DNA from: an uncultured Erysipelotrichaceae bacterium
GTDB taxonomy: Bacteria; Bacillota_I; Bacilli_A; Erysipelotrichales; Erysipelotrichaceae
Length of the DNA stretch: 64,000 bases
Reading direction: 5' to 3'
NCBI GenBank assembly: GCA_945877405.1
Contig: CAMCSA010000002.1
Coordinates: 60,821-124,820 of the forward strand
The notes beneath the pieces were generated by a model that did not search any database, had not been told where the DNA came from, and was given only the letters and a program-made list of their open reading frames with translations. The position numbers and the translations under genes are program-made. Position 1 is the first letter of the stretch, and the number at the start of each line of letters is the position of its first letter. Below, one piece after another: positions 33,700 through 42,846 of the stretch.

Positions 33700-34308
33700 A
33701 TGGGACAGATTAAAGTAGAAAAGAATGTTGGTGGCATTGAAGGGCTTTGTGTCATCACACCTGCAGTACATGGAGATAACAGAGGTTACTTCATGGAAAC
33801 ATATAATCAGAATGATATGAAGGAAGCAGGCTTTGATATCAACTTTGTTCAGGACAATCAGTCCATGAGTGTCAAAGGTGTATTAAGAGGACTTCATTTC
33901 CAGAAGAACTTCCCTCAGTGCAAGCTTGTACGTGCAGTACGCGGTTCTGTATTTGATGTGGCAGTTGACCTGAGATCTGATTCAAAAACATATGGCAAAT
34001 GGTATGGTGTTGAACTGACAGCTGAAAACAAAAAGCAGTTCCTCATTCCAGAAGGATTCGCTCATGGCTTCCTTGTCCTGAGTGATGAAGCTGAATTCTG
34101 TTATAAGGTAAATGACTTCTATCATGCCAATGATGAAGGTGGTCTTGCATGGAATGATCCTGAAATCGGCATTGAATGGCCTCATTTGACTGGTGCTTAT
34201 CAGGGTACAGCATCTGCAGAAGGATATGCACTGGATGATGGTACTCCATTGAATCTGTCTGACAAGGATCAGAAGTGGGCAGGATTAAAGGATACATTTA
34301 AATTCTGA
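33700..34308 (+). CDS. rmlC: dTDP-4-dehydrorhamnose 3,5-epimerase
   Basis: A cupin-fold epimerase acting between RmlB and RmlD. The catalytic histidine is in GVLRGLHFQ, with the base-pair partner residues in VFDVAVDLRSDS; FLIPEGFAHGFLVLSDEAEF and GLAWNDPEIGIEWP complete the signature. At 202 residues it is about 15 longer than average, because of the C-terminal part. It starts three bases after rmlD and ends the operon at a terminator. Confidence 0.96.
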   Translation: MGQIKVEKNVGGIEGLCVITPAVHGDNRGYFMETYNQNDMKEAGFDINFVQDNQSMSVKGVLRGLHFQKNFPQCKLVRAVRGSVFDVAVDLRSDSKTYGKWYGVELTAENKKQFLIPEGFAHGFLVLSDEAEFCYKVNDFYHANDEGGLAWNDPEIGIEWPHLTGAYQGTASAEGYALDDGTPLNLSDKDQKWAGLKDTFKF

Positions 34309-34315
34309 TGTATTG

Positions 34316-34343
34316 GTCCATATCGAAAGGTATGGGCTTTTTA
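34316..34343 (+). terminator. Terminator of the rml operon
   Basis: GTCCATA (34316-34322) and TATGGGC (34331-34337) form a seven-base stem with one G-U pair, followed by TTTTTATT. Confidence 0.8.
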
Positions 34344-34385
34344 TTGTGTAATAGAGTACAATAATACAGATGGAGGACAACTGAC

Positions 34386-35330
34386 ATGGGAAAGAGATTA
34401 TGTCTGATAGGTGTGACCGGAAAAAAATCGGGTGGAGTATTGGCAGAGCTTATATCTAAGAATATCCAGTTGATAAATAAAATGTTTCCAGATGGAATTG
34501 TTGTGCTTACTAGACCTGAATCTGATATTTCAAAACTGAAAGTACTTCTTCCAGAAGCAGAAATTCATGGAGGCAACATAGCAGATCCTGCTTTTCTGCA
34601 AAAGTATTTCAAAGATGTAGATACTGTCATTCATCTTGCAAGTATTCATTATTCCAGTGGTATTACAGATGCAGCCGTTGTATGTCATGTCAGAAGACTG
34701 ATCCTGATTCATACTACAGGAATATACTCAAAGTATAAAGTTGCAGGAGAGGGATATCGTAAGATTGATGATTATGTATATAGGGTCTGTAGAGAAAACA
34801 ACATTGTACTGACAATATGCAGACCAACGATGATTTATGGAAACATTTATGATAATAATGTTATCGTGTTTGTGAAAATGGTTGATAAACTTCCGATCAT
34901 GCCTGTTGTAAATGGGGCAAGATACGAGCTTCAGCCTGTACATTACAGTGACCTGGCAAAAGCATATTATGAAATACTGGTTCATGAAGAAACTACCGGA
35001 AATAAGGATTTCAATCTTTCGGGAGGAAAACCTATCATGCTTAGAGATATGTTAATTGTGATTGGGCAGAATCTGGGAAAGAAAGTTCATTTTATCAGTT
35101 GTCCATTTATAATCGCATATGGAGGGGCATGGTTGGTTTATCTGTTATCTTTTAAAAAGATGGATATGAGAGAAAAGGTTCAAAGACTGTGTGAACCAAG
35201 AACCTTTACACACGAAGAAGCATCTGAAGCTTTTGGATATGCTCCAATGAATTTTGAAGAAGGTATTGTGGCAGAAGTGAAGCAGTATATGAATAATGAA
35301 GGTATTTCGGAAAACTTCATCACAAAATAG
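34386..35330 (+). CDS. Extended SDR (NAD-dependent epimerase/dehydratase family)
   Basis: The 314-residue product starts with a nucleotide-binding fold (LCLIGVTGKKSGGVLAEL), then VIHLASIHYSSG, CRPTMIYGN and the C-terminal FNLSGGKPIMLRDM. The usual YxxxK catalytic pair is not clear: the corresponding region reads YSKYKVAGEGYRK. It probably modifies a nucleotide sugar or a lipid-linked sugar. ATGGAGGAC precedes the start. It opens the AT-rich run of glycosyltransferases that continues to 41362. Confidence 0.75.
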   Translation: MGKRLCLIGVTGKKSGGVLAELISKNIQLINKMFPDGIVVLTRPESDISKLKVLLPEAEIHGGNIADPAFLQKYFKDVDTVIHLASIHYSSGITDAAVVCHVRRLILIHTTGIYSKYKVAGEGYRKIDDYVYRVCRENNIVLTICRPTMIYGNIYDNNVIVFVKMVDKLPIMPVVNGARYELQPVHYSDLAKAYYEILVHEETTGNKDFNLSGGKPIMLRDMLIVIGQNLGKKVHFISCPFIIAYGGAWLVYLLSFKKMDMREKVQRLCEPRTFTHEEASEAFGYAPMNFEEGIVAEVKQYMNNEGISENFITK

Positions 35331-35373
35331 AAAAATACAATATGAAATATATTATGCCTGACAAAGGAGGCTT

Positions 35374-36075
35374 ATGAAAAATCTGATTATTATTCCTGCT
35401 TTTAATGAGCAGGATTGCATAAAAGATACAGTTGAAATGATCCGAAGAGAAGCTCCAGAATTTGATTATATTGTTATAAATGATCATTCAACAGATGGAA
35501 CTTTGAATGTTTTAGTTGATAACCGGATGAACTATATTAATCTGCCAGCGAACCTCGGAATTGGTGGAGCTGTACAGACAGGATATCTGTATGCTTATGA
35601 AAACGATTATGATACGGCTGTTCAGGTGGATGCGGACGGACAGCATGATCCAAAATATCTGGCTATGATGTTGGATGCAATGAAAAATGAAAACGCAGAT
35701 ATGATTATCGGATCGCGTTTTATTGAGAACAAAGGGTTTCAGTCAACCTTTGCAAGGCGTATTGGAATTACATATTTTACAAAACTGATTCGTATGCTTA
35801 CAGGAGCTACGATAACTGATCCGACTTCCGGGTTACGTATGGGCAATCGAAAGGTAATTGAACTGTTTGCTAAGGATTATCCAAGGGACTATCCAGAACC
35901 AGAGAGCATCGTTGCATTATTGAAAAGAGGTATGAAGATTAAGGAAGTTCCTGTCATGATGAGGGAACGTCAGGGTGGGGTTTCTTCCATCAATTTGGAA
36001 AAGTCGGTGTACTACATGATTAAGGTTTCCATGGCGATATTGATCGAGAACCACAGGCAAGGAGGTAAGAAATGA
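35374..36075 (+). CDS. GT2 glycosyltransferase, polyprenol-phosphate sugar synthase type
   Basis: The 233-residue product has IIIPAFNEQDCI, INDHSTDGT, the DxD motif VQVDADGQHDP and the late TDPTSGLRMGNR and MMRERQGGVSS. This is the DPM1/GtrB-like pattern, enzymes that load a sugar onto undecaprenyl phosphate. There is no C-terminal membrane part; instead the next gene, overlapping by four bases, is a DUF2304 membrane protein, the usual partner of this type. AAAGGAGGC precedes the start. Confidence 0.88.
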   Translation: MKNLIIIPAFNEQDCIKDTVEMIRREAPEFDYIVINDHSTDGTLNVLVDNRMNYINLPANLGIGGAVQTGYLYAYENDYDTAVQVDADGQHDPKYLAMMLDAMKNENADMIIGSRFIENKGFQSTFARRIGITYFTKLIRMLTGATITDPTSGLRMGNRKVIELFAKDYPRDYPEPESIVALLKRGMKIKEVPVMMRERQGGVSSINLEKSVYYMIKVSMAILIENHRQGGKK

Positions 36076-36425
36076 CCGTCCAGTTAAGAATTATTCTGAT
36101 AATTTTAATACTATTATCCTTTCTGCTTTTTATTCATCGCATCAAAGGTCAGAAGCTCGCATTGCAGTATTCACTTTCCTGGCTGATTCTCCTTATAGTG
36201 TTATTCATTGTGACCATTTTTCCGGAAGTTCTGGAAATTGTTTCAAGAACAGTGGGTATCGAATTGCCGATCAATATGGTTTTTTTCCTTGGTTTTGTAT
36301 TTATTCTGATGATTATTTATAATCTCACATCTGCGATTTCACGAATGTCTAATGAAATAAAAGACCTTACGCAAAGACTTGCTTTATTGGAGAAGAAAAT
36401 ACATGATGACGAAAAGAACAGATAG
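36072..36425 (+). CDS. DUF2304 small membrane protein
   Basis: The 117-residue product has three hydrophobic segments (about 7-25, 34-50, 70-88) and a C-terminal charged coiled coil (MSNEIKDLTQRLALLEKKIH). This is the DUF2304 pattern; members are encoded beside polyprenol-phosphate GT2 enzymes and probably anchor or regulate them. The start overlaps the GT2 stop by four bases. Its end overlaps the next glycosyltransferase gene. Confidence 0.88.
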   Translation: MTVQLRIILIILILLSFLLFIHRIKGQKLALQYSLSWLILLIVLFIVTIFPEVLEIVSRTVGIELPINMVFFLGFVFILMIIYNLTSAISRMSNEIKDLTQRLALLEKKIHDDEKNR

Positions 36426-37236
36426 CCCATTGGTAAGCGTATGCATTCCAGCCTATAACAATGCAGACTATATTGCGGATACAATCCAATGTATTCTGGA
36501 TCAGACGTTAGATGATCTTGAACTCATCATCTGTGATGATCATTCTACTGATCATACAGTAGAGGTCATCAGAAGCTTCGATGATCCAAGAATCCGACTT
36601 GTAATCAATGAAAAGAATCTTGGAATGAGCGGAAATTGGAATAACTGCTTAAAACAATGTCATGGAAAATACTTTAAGCTGATATGTGCCGATGATATGC
36701 TTGCTCCAACAGCACTTGAAAAAGAAGTAAATGCTTTAGAGAATCATCCGACAGCCCTGATGGCAGAAAGTGATACGTTTTTTATCGATATGTCTGGAGT
36801 TGTAAAGGGACGATATAAAAGGTATCCGGAAAACGGACTGGTATCTGGGAAGAAAATCGCAAAATCGGGATTATTCTTTAAAAACTTTTTTGGGGCTCCG
36901 CTGAACAATACATTCAGAACTTCAGTCCTACAGACAGTACCAGGGTTTGATACTGATTTTACATATATTCTGGACTATAACTTCTTTGTGGATGTTGCGT
37001 GTTTGGGGGATGTTTATATTATCCATGAACCATTGAATTATTTCAGATTAAGGAATGATTCAAATACTGGTAAAGTTTTGACAACTGAACAGGAAGCCTA
37101 TGTCAATGAGCATAAAATGCTTCTGGATAAGCATAGGGAAGCGTTAAAGATCAATGCATTTCAGTATCAGTTCAGTGTCATGATGAGAAGACTGCTGAAT
37201 TTAGGGGCGGGTTTTTTCCTGAAGCTATTTAAATAA
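36403..37236 (+). CDS. GT2 family glycosyltransferase
   Basis: The 277-residue product begins MMTKRTDSPLVSVCIPAYNN, followed by CDDHSTDHT, NLGMSGNWNNCL and the metal-binding LICADDMLAP. I start at 36403 (two ATG codons side by side) behind GGAGAAG, giving a 23-base overlap with the DUF2304 gene; an ATG at 36379 would add eight residues. The C-terminal end (LLNLGAGFFLKLF) may touch the membrane. Acceptor and donor sugars are unknown. Confidence 0.87.
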   Translation: MMTKRTDSPLVSVCIPAYNNADYIADTIQCILDQTLDDLELIICDDHSTDHTVEVIRSFDDPRIRLVINEKNLGMSGNWNNCLKQCHGKYFKLICADDMLAPTALEKEVNALENHPTALMAESDTFFIDMSGVVKGRYKRYPENGLVSGKKIAKSGLFFKNFFGAPLNNTFRTSVLQTVPGFDTDFTYILDYNFFVDVACLGDVYIIHEPLNYFRLRNDSNTGKVLTTEQEAYVNEHKMLLDKHREALKINAFQYQFSVMMRRLLNLGAGFFLKLFK

Positions 37237-37250
37237 CAAGGTGGAGAAAG

Positions 37251-38237
37251 ATGAATATTATATACACATTTAACAACAACTTTGTACCACAGGTAGCAGC
37301 TGGTATTGCTTCGGTATGTGAGAACAATTGTAATGAAGAAACAATAGTGTTCTATCTGTTTGTATTACATGTGTCAGAACATGATAAAAATGAATTGGAA
37401 AAACTCGTATATATCTATCATCGAAATGTTGTATTTATTGAGTTACAAAACATAAACAGGTATTTTGATTTTGAGATTGATACAACAGGGTGGAATCCAA
37501 TTGTTCTTGCCAGATTGTTATTGGATCAGCTTTTACCTGAAGAAGTTGAAAGAGTGCTTTACCTGGATGGAGATACAATTGTCAGAGGCAACCTCCATGA
37601 TCTGTATTACACTAATATGAATGGGAGTGTAATTGGCGCATCACTCGAACCAACGTACAGTATAGACAAAAAAAACATTATCAATATGAAAGGATATCCG
37701 TATTACAATGCGGGAGTTCTACTGATTGATTTGGCGAGGTGGAGAGAACAGGGCACCGGAAAACAGATTCTAGATTTCTATGCAGCTCATAAAGGAAACC
37801 TTTTCTCAAATGATCAGGATGCGATTAATGGTTCACAGAAAGGAAGAATCTATACTCTTTCGCCAAAATACAACTATTTTAATGTATTTGATCAATATTC
37901 TTATGATTTTCTGAAGAGCTTATGTGATTATTCGTACATTGATAGAAGTACATTTAATGAAGCAAAAAAAGAACCAGTAATAGTTCACTATTTGGGCGAA
38001 GAGCGACCTTGGAGAGAAGGCAATCATCATCGATTTAAAAAAGACTATGTGCAGTATTTATCACGGACACCTTATGCGGGACATGGAATGGAAAAAGGGT
38101 GGAAGACTTATTTTTTCTGTTGGGATTGTTTCAATTTTGTAACAAAACCATTTCCGGGTCTTAGATATAGGATAATTACTGCATTAATTCCTCAGTTTTT
38201 GAAATATCGGGCATCAATATTGAAAAAGGAAAACTAA
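37251..38237 (+). CDS. GT8 family glycosyltransferase
   Basis: The 328-residue product starts MNIIYTFNNNFVPQVAAGIA, has the GT8 metal-binding DGDTIVRG in VLYLDGDTIVRGNL, the YYNAGVLLIDL motif and the late HYLGEERPWREG typical of galactosyl- and glucosyltransferases related to LgtC. These use UDP-sugars with retention of configuration. GTGGAGAAAG precedes the start. It lies directly upstream of UDP-galactopyranose mutase. Confidence 0.92.
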   Translation: MNIIYTFNNNFVPQVAAGIASVCENNCNEETIVFYLFVLHVSEHDKNELEKLVYIYHRNVVFIELQNINRYFDFEIDTTGWNPIVLARLLLDQLLPEEVERVLYLDGDTIVRGNLHDLYYTNMNGSVIGASLEPTYSIDKKNIINMKGYPYYNAGVLLIDLARWREQGTGKQILDFYAAHKGNLFSNDQDAINGSQKGRIYTLSPKYNYFNVFDQYSYDFLKSLCDYSYIDRSTFNEAKKEPVIVHYLGEERPWREGNHHRFKKDYVQYLSRTPYAGHGMEKGWKTYFFCWDCFNFVTKPFPGLRYRIITALIPQFLKYRASILKKEN

Positions 38238-38238
38238 T

Positions 38239-39363
38239 ATGAAGAAGTACGACTATTTAATTGTTGGGGCTGGATTATACGGTTCTATCTTTGCAAGGGA
38301 GGCAACGAACAAAGGATACAACTGTATGGTGATTGATAAAAGACCTACTGTTGCTGGTAATATTTATACAGAAAAAGTTGAGGGTATCAATGTACATAAA
38401 TATGGCGCTCATATTTTCCACACGAATAATAAAGAGGTGTGGGATTATCTGAATCAGTATTGTGATTTCAACAGATTTACAAACAGCCCTGTAGCAAATT
38501 ATAAAGGTGAACTGTACTCACTTCCGTTTAACATGTACACATATAATAAGATGTGGGGAGTGGTAACACCAGAGGAAGCTCAGGAAAAAATCAATGAACA
38601 GAGAAAGGAAATCTCAGGTGAACCTAAGAATCTGGAAGAACAGGCAATCTCTTTAGTGGGACGTGATATATACGAAAAACTGGTCAAAGGATATACGGAG
38701 AAACAGTGGGGTAGAGCCTGTAAGGAACTTCCTTCTTTCATTATCAGAAGACTTCCAGTTCGATTGACATTTGACAACAATTATTTCAACGCATTATACC
38801 AGGGGATTCCTGTTGGGGGATACACAAGGATGATTGAAAATATTCTTGATAGGATAGAAGTGAAACTGAACTGTAATTATTTGGAGAATAAAGAATACTA
38901 TGATTCTCTTGCTGAAAAGGTTGTTTATACAGGACCAATCGATGCATTTTTTAATTACCGTTTAGGTACTTTAGAATACAGATCTGTCAGATTCGAGACA
39001 GAGGTTCTGGATATCCCGAATTTCCAGGGAAATGCGGCTGTGAATTATACAGATCGTGAAACACCATATACACGCATCATTGAGCATAAATGGTTTGAAT
39101 TTGGTAAAGATGAGAATGGAAATGATATTCCAAAAACTGTCATATCCAAAGAATACTCATCTGAATGGAGGCCTGGGGATGAACCTTATTATCCTGTAAA
39201 TGATGAAAAGAACGGACGCTTGTATGAACAATATAAGGCATTGGCTGATCAGGAGAGTAATGTCATCTTCGGTGGAAGATTAGGTGAATATAAGTATTAC
39301 GATATGGATGCGACAGTAGCATCTGTACTTGAAAAATGCGGGAAGGTTTTGGTGGAAAAATGA
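38239..39363 (+). CDS. glf: UDP-galactopyranose mutase
   Basis: This FAD enzyme converts UDP-galactopyranose to UDP-galactofuranose. The FAD-binding motif is YLIVGAGLYGSIFA (5-18); KYGAHIFHTNN, YTEKQWGR, RLPVRLTFDNNYFN and YTGPIDAFFNYRLG are conserved active-site segments. The 374-residue length is typical. It shows that the locus makes a galactofuranose-containing glycan. No galE is in the window. AAAAGGAAAAC precedes the start; the stop overlaps the next gene by four bases. Confidence 0.96.
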   Translation: MKKYDYLIVGAGLYGSIFAREATNKGYNCMVIDKRPTVAGNIYTEKVEGINVHKYGAHIFHTNNKEVWDYLNQYCDFNRFTNSPVANYKGELYSLPFNMYTYNKMWGVVTPEEAQEKINEQRKEISGEPKNLEEQAISLVGRDIYEKLVKGYTEKQWGRACKELPSFIIRRLPVRLTFDNNYFNALYQGIPVGGYTRMIENILDRIEVKLNCNYLENKEYYDSLAEKVVYTGPIDAFFNYRLGTLEYRSVRFETEVLDIPNFQGNAAVNYTDRETPYTRIIEHKWFEFGKDENGNDIPKTVISKEYSSEWRPGDEPYYPVNDEKNGRLYEQYKALADQESNVIFGGRLGEYKYYDMDATVASVLEKCGKVLVEK

Positions 39364-40112
39364 ATATTTTTATAGCAACTCATAAACCTTTTAGTGCCCC
39401 AAAAGAAAAATGCTATACTGCCTTGCATGTAGGTGCTCAAGGCAAGGATAGTATAGGCTTTCTCGGGGATAATACAGGGGATAATATTTCTTTGAAGAAT
39501 TCAAATTATTGTGAATTGACCGGGATGTATTGGATTTGGAAAAACTGTAAGGAATCTGTAGTTGGCCTTGTGCATTATCGCAGGTATTTTTTCGATCATC
39601 CGTTTTCAGATCATATAATGAATGAAGATGAAATAAAAAAAGTATTAAAAAAGTCTGATGTAATTATAGCTCAAAGAGGTTATACCTGGTTTAATTCTGT
39701 GGAAAACAACTACCGCCAGAAGCATACAGAATCTGATATCGAACTGACAAGAAAAGCAATTAATGACCTCTATCCGAGATACAGCTCGTCTTTTGAAAAA
39801 GTGATGAAGAGCAACCACTATTCACAGTTCAACATGATGATATGCAGAAAAGAAATATTTGACAGTTATTGTGCGTGGTTGTTTGATGTTTTGGGCTATG
39901 TAGAAAAAAATCTGATTGTTCCTCTCGAAGATAGGACTAAATATGAAAAAAGAGTATTCGGATTTCTTTCTGAAAGACTGCTGATTGTATGGCTGATGTC
40001 TAATTCGCAGTACAAAGTCATTGAAAAACCTGTATTCAATACGGAAGAGTCTATGGTTTCTCAAAGATTAATATCTGTTGTCAAAAAAGTAATTGGATTA
40101 TTTTGGAAATAG
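39360..40112 (+). CDS. DUF4422 family glycosyltransferase
   Basis: The 251-residue product shows IFIATHKPF, LGDNTGDNISLKNSNYCELT, MYWIWKNCK and GLVHYRRYFF, the signature order of DUF4422, a family of capsular glycosyltransferases. ATG 39360 overlaps the glf stop (ATGA); an upstream ATG at 39336 lies within glf and is not needed. Position behind glf makes galactofuranosyl transfer possible, but this is inference. Confidence 0.87.
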   Translation: MNIFIATHKPFSAPKEKCYTALHVGAQGKDSIGFLGDNTGDNISLKNSNYCELTGMYWIWKNCKESVVGLVHYRRYFFDHPFSDHIMNEDEIKKVLKKSDVIIAQRGYTWFNSVENNYRQKHTESDIELTRKAINDLYPRYSSSFEKVMKSNHYSQFNMMICRKEIFDSYCAWLFDVLGYVEKNLIVPLEDRTKYEKRVFGFLSERLLIVWLMSNSQYKVIEKPVFNTEESMVSQRLISVVKKVIGLFWK

Positions 40113-40126
40113 TAGCAGGAGAAACA

Positions 40127-41362
40127 ATGGAAAAAGAGTCATTGGCAAAAAACATGTTATGGAGTTCAATAGGCAACCTTGTTTATTGTATATGCTTGTG
40201 GGCAATTACAATATTAACGGTGCGTTTATGTTCCTATGATCAGGCTGGATATCTTTCACTTGCTATGTCCGCATCGAGTACATGTGCAACGATCGGCTTA
40301 TTCAGCATGAGAAATTTCCAAATATCAGATGTTGATGAGGAGTTTTCAATATCTGAATATGTTGGTAGCCGTTTTATCACGTGTTTGATATCTATAATAT
40401 TCTGTTTTGTATATTGTCTGCAATCCAGCTCGTTGTATCAGGCATTATGTATTATTGCTTTTATGTCTATACGTATTGCGGAGTGCAGCGTTGATGTAAT
40501 ACATGGAGTAGATCAGAAACATGAAAGATATGATATTATTGGAAAATCTCTTTTGATAAGGGGAATAATTACGGTAGTAATATTTACGTGTTGTTTGATT
40601 ACAGTGAATGATCTTTTATTATCTCTAGGTATAACCGGAGTAGCAAATATTTTTGTGGTGTTTGCATACGATGTAAAACATACAAGGTGTCTGGAACAAA
40701 TACATCCCTCCTTTGATGTTCGAAAGATAGGGGTCCTTTTGAAAAAATGCTTACCTTTGGTTATTATGAGTTTTCTTCTGAGTACCATTCCGTTAATACC
40801 GAAATCTTCGATTCAGACAGAAATCAATAATGAGATGCTGGGCATTTACTCATCAATTGGAAGTCCTACCCTTGTTGTACAGGTTTTTGCAACTTATGCT
40901 TTTAATCCTCTATTGCCAAGATTGGCGGAATACTATTCCAGAAGAGATTATGATGAGTTTCTGCATGTCTTCCATAAACTGTTTATCATATTAGTTGGAT
41001 TCTCAATTTTTGTTATTATTGGTGCTTCAATCTTGGGAAAATATGGACTCTCAATTCTTTATGGTGATGATATCCTTTCTCATTATAACCTGTTCCTGCC
41101 GCTGGTTTGGTGTACAATTCTCACAGCTTTCGTATGGATTCTTAATTCAATCGTGATTTCCATTCGACGTATATATCCGATGCTGGGTTTAATGGTACTA
41201 AGTTTCGGACTGGATGTAGTATTAAACCAGAAGTTCATATTATTTTTTGGTGTGAACGGAGCAAGTTATATTCAGATATTCTGTTATGCTGTGTTTGCTA
41301 TAGGAATGGTAATCATTGTAGAAAAAACGGTTCGTGAGCAGGCTACTCAGAAGATAGAATGA
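40127..41362 (+). CDS. Wzx-like polysaccharide flippase
   Basis: The 411-residue product has about 12 hydrophobic segments and begins KNMLWSSIGNLVYCICLWAI, the usual start of Wzx/RfbX-type flippases of the MOP superfamily. Such proteins move the lipid-linked repeat unit across the membrane. ATG 40127 follows AGCAGGAGAAA; an ATG at 40103 overlaps the previous gene. It ends the first GT run and is followed by a terminator. An ABC exporter for a polysaccharide lies at 44699-46633, so the locus has two export routes. Confidence 0.87.
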   Translation: MEKESLAKNMLWSSIGNLVYCICLWAITILTVRLCSYDQAGYLSLAMSASSTCATIGLFSMRNFQISDVDEEFSISEYVGSRFITCLISIIFCFVYCLQSSSLYQALCIIAFMSIRIAECSVDVIHGVDQKHERYDIIGKSLLIRGIITVVIFTCCLITVNDLLLSLGITGVANIFVVFAYDVKHTRCLEQIHPSFDVRKIGVLLKKCLPLVIMSFLLSTIPLIPKSSIQTEINNEMLGIYSSIGSPTLVVQVFATYAFNPLLPRLAEYYSRRDYDEFLHVFHKLFIILVGFSIFVIIGASILGKYGLSILYGDDILSHYNLFLPLVWCTILTAFVWILNSIVISIRRIYPMLGLMVLSFGLDVVLNQKFILFFGVNGASYIQIFCYAVFAIGMVIIVEKTVREQATQKIE

Positions 41363-41411
41363 GGCAAATAACAGTAATTGGATGAGGAGAAACAAAAGAT
41401 GTGATTATAGG

Positions 41412-41444
41412 AAGATATCTGATTTGGCAGGTATCTTTCTTTTC
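41412..41444 (+). terminator. Intrinsic terminator after the flippase gene
   Basis: AAGATATC (41412-41419) and GGTATCTT (41430-41437) form an eight-base stem with one G-U pair, followed by TCTTTTC. A TAAAAT (41459-41464) downstream could start the next unit. Confidence 0.7.
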
Positions 41445-41499
41445 GTTATTATGTAGTGTAAAATACTCATGATTTATTGAAAGAAAGGATACAAACTGT

Positions 41500-42114
41500 A
41501 TGTATACCAGATATATGAAAAGACCACTGGATTTTATATTAAGTTTGGCGGGTATTATTGTTCTGTCGCCTGTATTACTGGTGATCATCATATGTATAAA
41601 AGTGTCCAGTCCGGGACCTATCTTTTTTAAGCAGAAAAGAGTAGGTGTTCATAAAACACATTTCAATATTCTGAAATTCAGAACAATGAGAATGGATACG
41701 CCGAAGGATGTTCCAACGCACTTGCTGAAGAACCCGGATCAGTATATTACAGGTATCGGAAAGTTTCTCAGAAAGACATCATTGGATGAGCTTCCACAAC
41801 TTTTTAACATTCTGAAAGGGGATATGGCAGTAATCGGTCCACGTCCTGCTTTATGGAATCAGTATGATCTTATAGCAGAAAGAGATAAATATGGTGCTAA
41901 TGATATTCTGCCAGGTCTTACAGGATGGGCACAGATTAATGGTAGAGATGAACTGGAAATCGATGTCAAAGCAAGACTTGATGGAGAATATGTGCAGAAA
42001 ATGAGTTTTCTGTTTGATTGTAAATGCTTTTTTGGCACCATAACTTCTGTGCTCCATCATGATGGTGTAGTGGAAGGTGGTACAGGAGAAATTCACCGGA
42101 AGGAACAGAAATAA
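41500..42114 (+). CDS. Initiating phosphoglycosyltransferase (undecaprenyl-phosphate sugar-1-P transferase)
   Basis: This enzyme moves a sugar-1-phosphate from a nucleotide sugar to undecaprenyl phosphate, the first step of glycan assembly. The 204-residue product is of the short monotopic type: one re-entrant hydrophobic segment (about 11-32), the PGPIFFKQKRVG motif, LKFRTMRMD, and RKTSLDELPQLFNILKGDM with the catalytic Asp-Glu pair, then VIGPRPAL and LPGLTGWAQINGR. AGAAAGGATAC precedes the start. It leads a separate unit with GT2 genes and the ABC exporter. Given the CapD-type dehydratase at 21885, the first sugar could be a UDP-deoxyamino sugar. Confidence 0.94.
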   Translation: MYTRYMKRPLDFILSLAGIIVLSPVLLVIIICIKVSSPGPIFFKQKRVGVHKTHFNILKFRTMRMDTPKDVPTHLLKNPDQYITGIGKFLRKTSLDELPQLFNILKGDMAVIGPRPALWNQYDLIAERDKYGANDILPGLTGWAQINGRDELEIDVKARLDGEYVQKMSFLFDCKCFFGTITSVLHHDGVVEGGTGEIHRKEQK

Positions 42115-42831
42115 ATGGCAGTATCAGTTGTCATGGCGGTATATAATGGTGGAAAGTATCTTCCCCAACAGATAGATTCCATTCTTGATCAGTTGAAGGA
42201 TGATGATGAATTGATTATTTCTCTTGATCCTTCAACAGATCATTCTGAACAGATTATCATGGATTATTGTTTGAAATACTCCAATGTCAGACTGTTGACA
42301 GGACCAGGGAATGGACTGATCCGCAACTTCGAAAATGGATTGAAAAGTGCAGTAAATGAATATGTTTTTCTTGCTGATCAGGACGATTTCTGGTTAAAAG
42401 AAAAAATCAGTAAGGTTGTTTCTGCGTTTGATCAGAATACTATGGTTGTTATGCATGATGCGATTATCACCGATTCTGGCTTGAATCCAACTGGAACATC
42501 AATCTATCAGATGCGTAATGTCAGAACCGGAATATGGAACAATATTCTTCAAAACAGCTATAGAGGCTGTTGCATGGCATTTAGAAAAGAGCTTCTTGAA
42601 TATGTACTTCCTTTTCCAAGGAAACTGCCGATGCATGATCAGTTGATTGGGATAACTGGAGAACTATTGGGCAAAGTAAAACTGATAGACGATCAGTTAA
42701 TTTTGTATCGAAGACATGAAGATAACTCTTCAAATATGAAACATGCTGGTATTATGACTATGTTAATTTGGAGACTCCAGATTATTTTGGCATATAAGAC
42801 GATAAGAGAGAGAATATGCTTTGGCAAATGA
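42115..42831 (+). CDS. GT2 family glycosyltransferase
   Basis: The 238-residue product starts MAVSVVMAVYNGGKYLPQQI and has ISLDPSTDHS, YVFLADQDDFWL with its DxD-like motif, GCCMAFRKEL and MHDQLIGITGEL. This is the pattern of rhamnosyltransferase-like GT2 enzymes in rhamnan-type loci. The ATG touches the previous stop codon. A close relative with the same MHDQ motif is at 51239. Confidence 0.87.
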   Translation: MAVSVVMAVYNGGKYLPQQIDSILDQLKDDDELIISLDPSTDHSEQIIMDYCLKYSNVRLLTGPGNGLIRNFENGLKSAVNEYVFLADQDDFWLKEKISKVVSAFDQNTMVVMHDAIITDSGLNPTGTSIYQMRNVRTGIWNNILQNSYRGCCMAFRKELLEYVLPFPRKLPMHDQLIGITGELLGKVKLIDDQLILYRRHEDNSSNMKHAGIMTMLIWRLQIILAYKTIRERICFGK

Positions 42832-42846
42832 AAGGAAACAGCGTTT

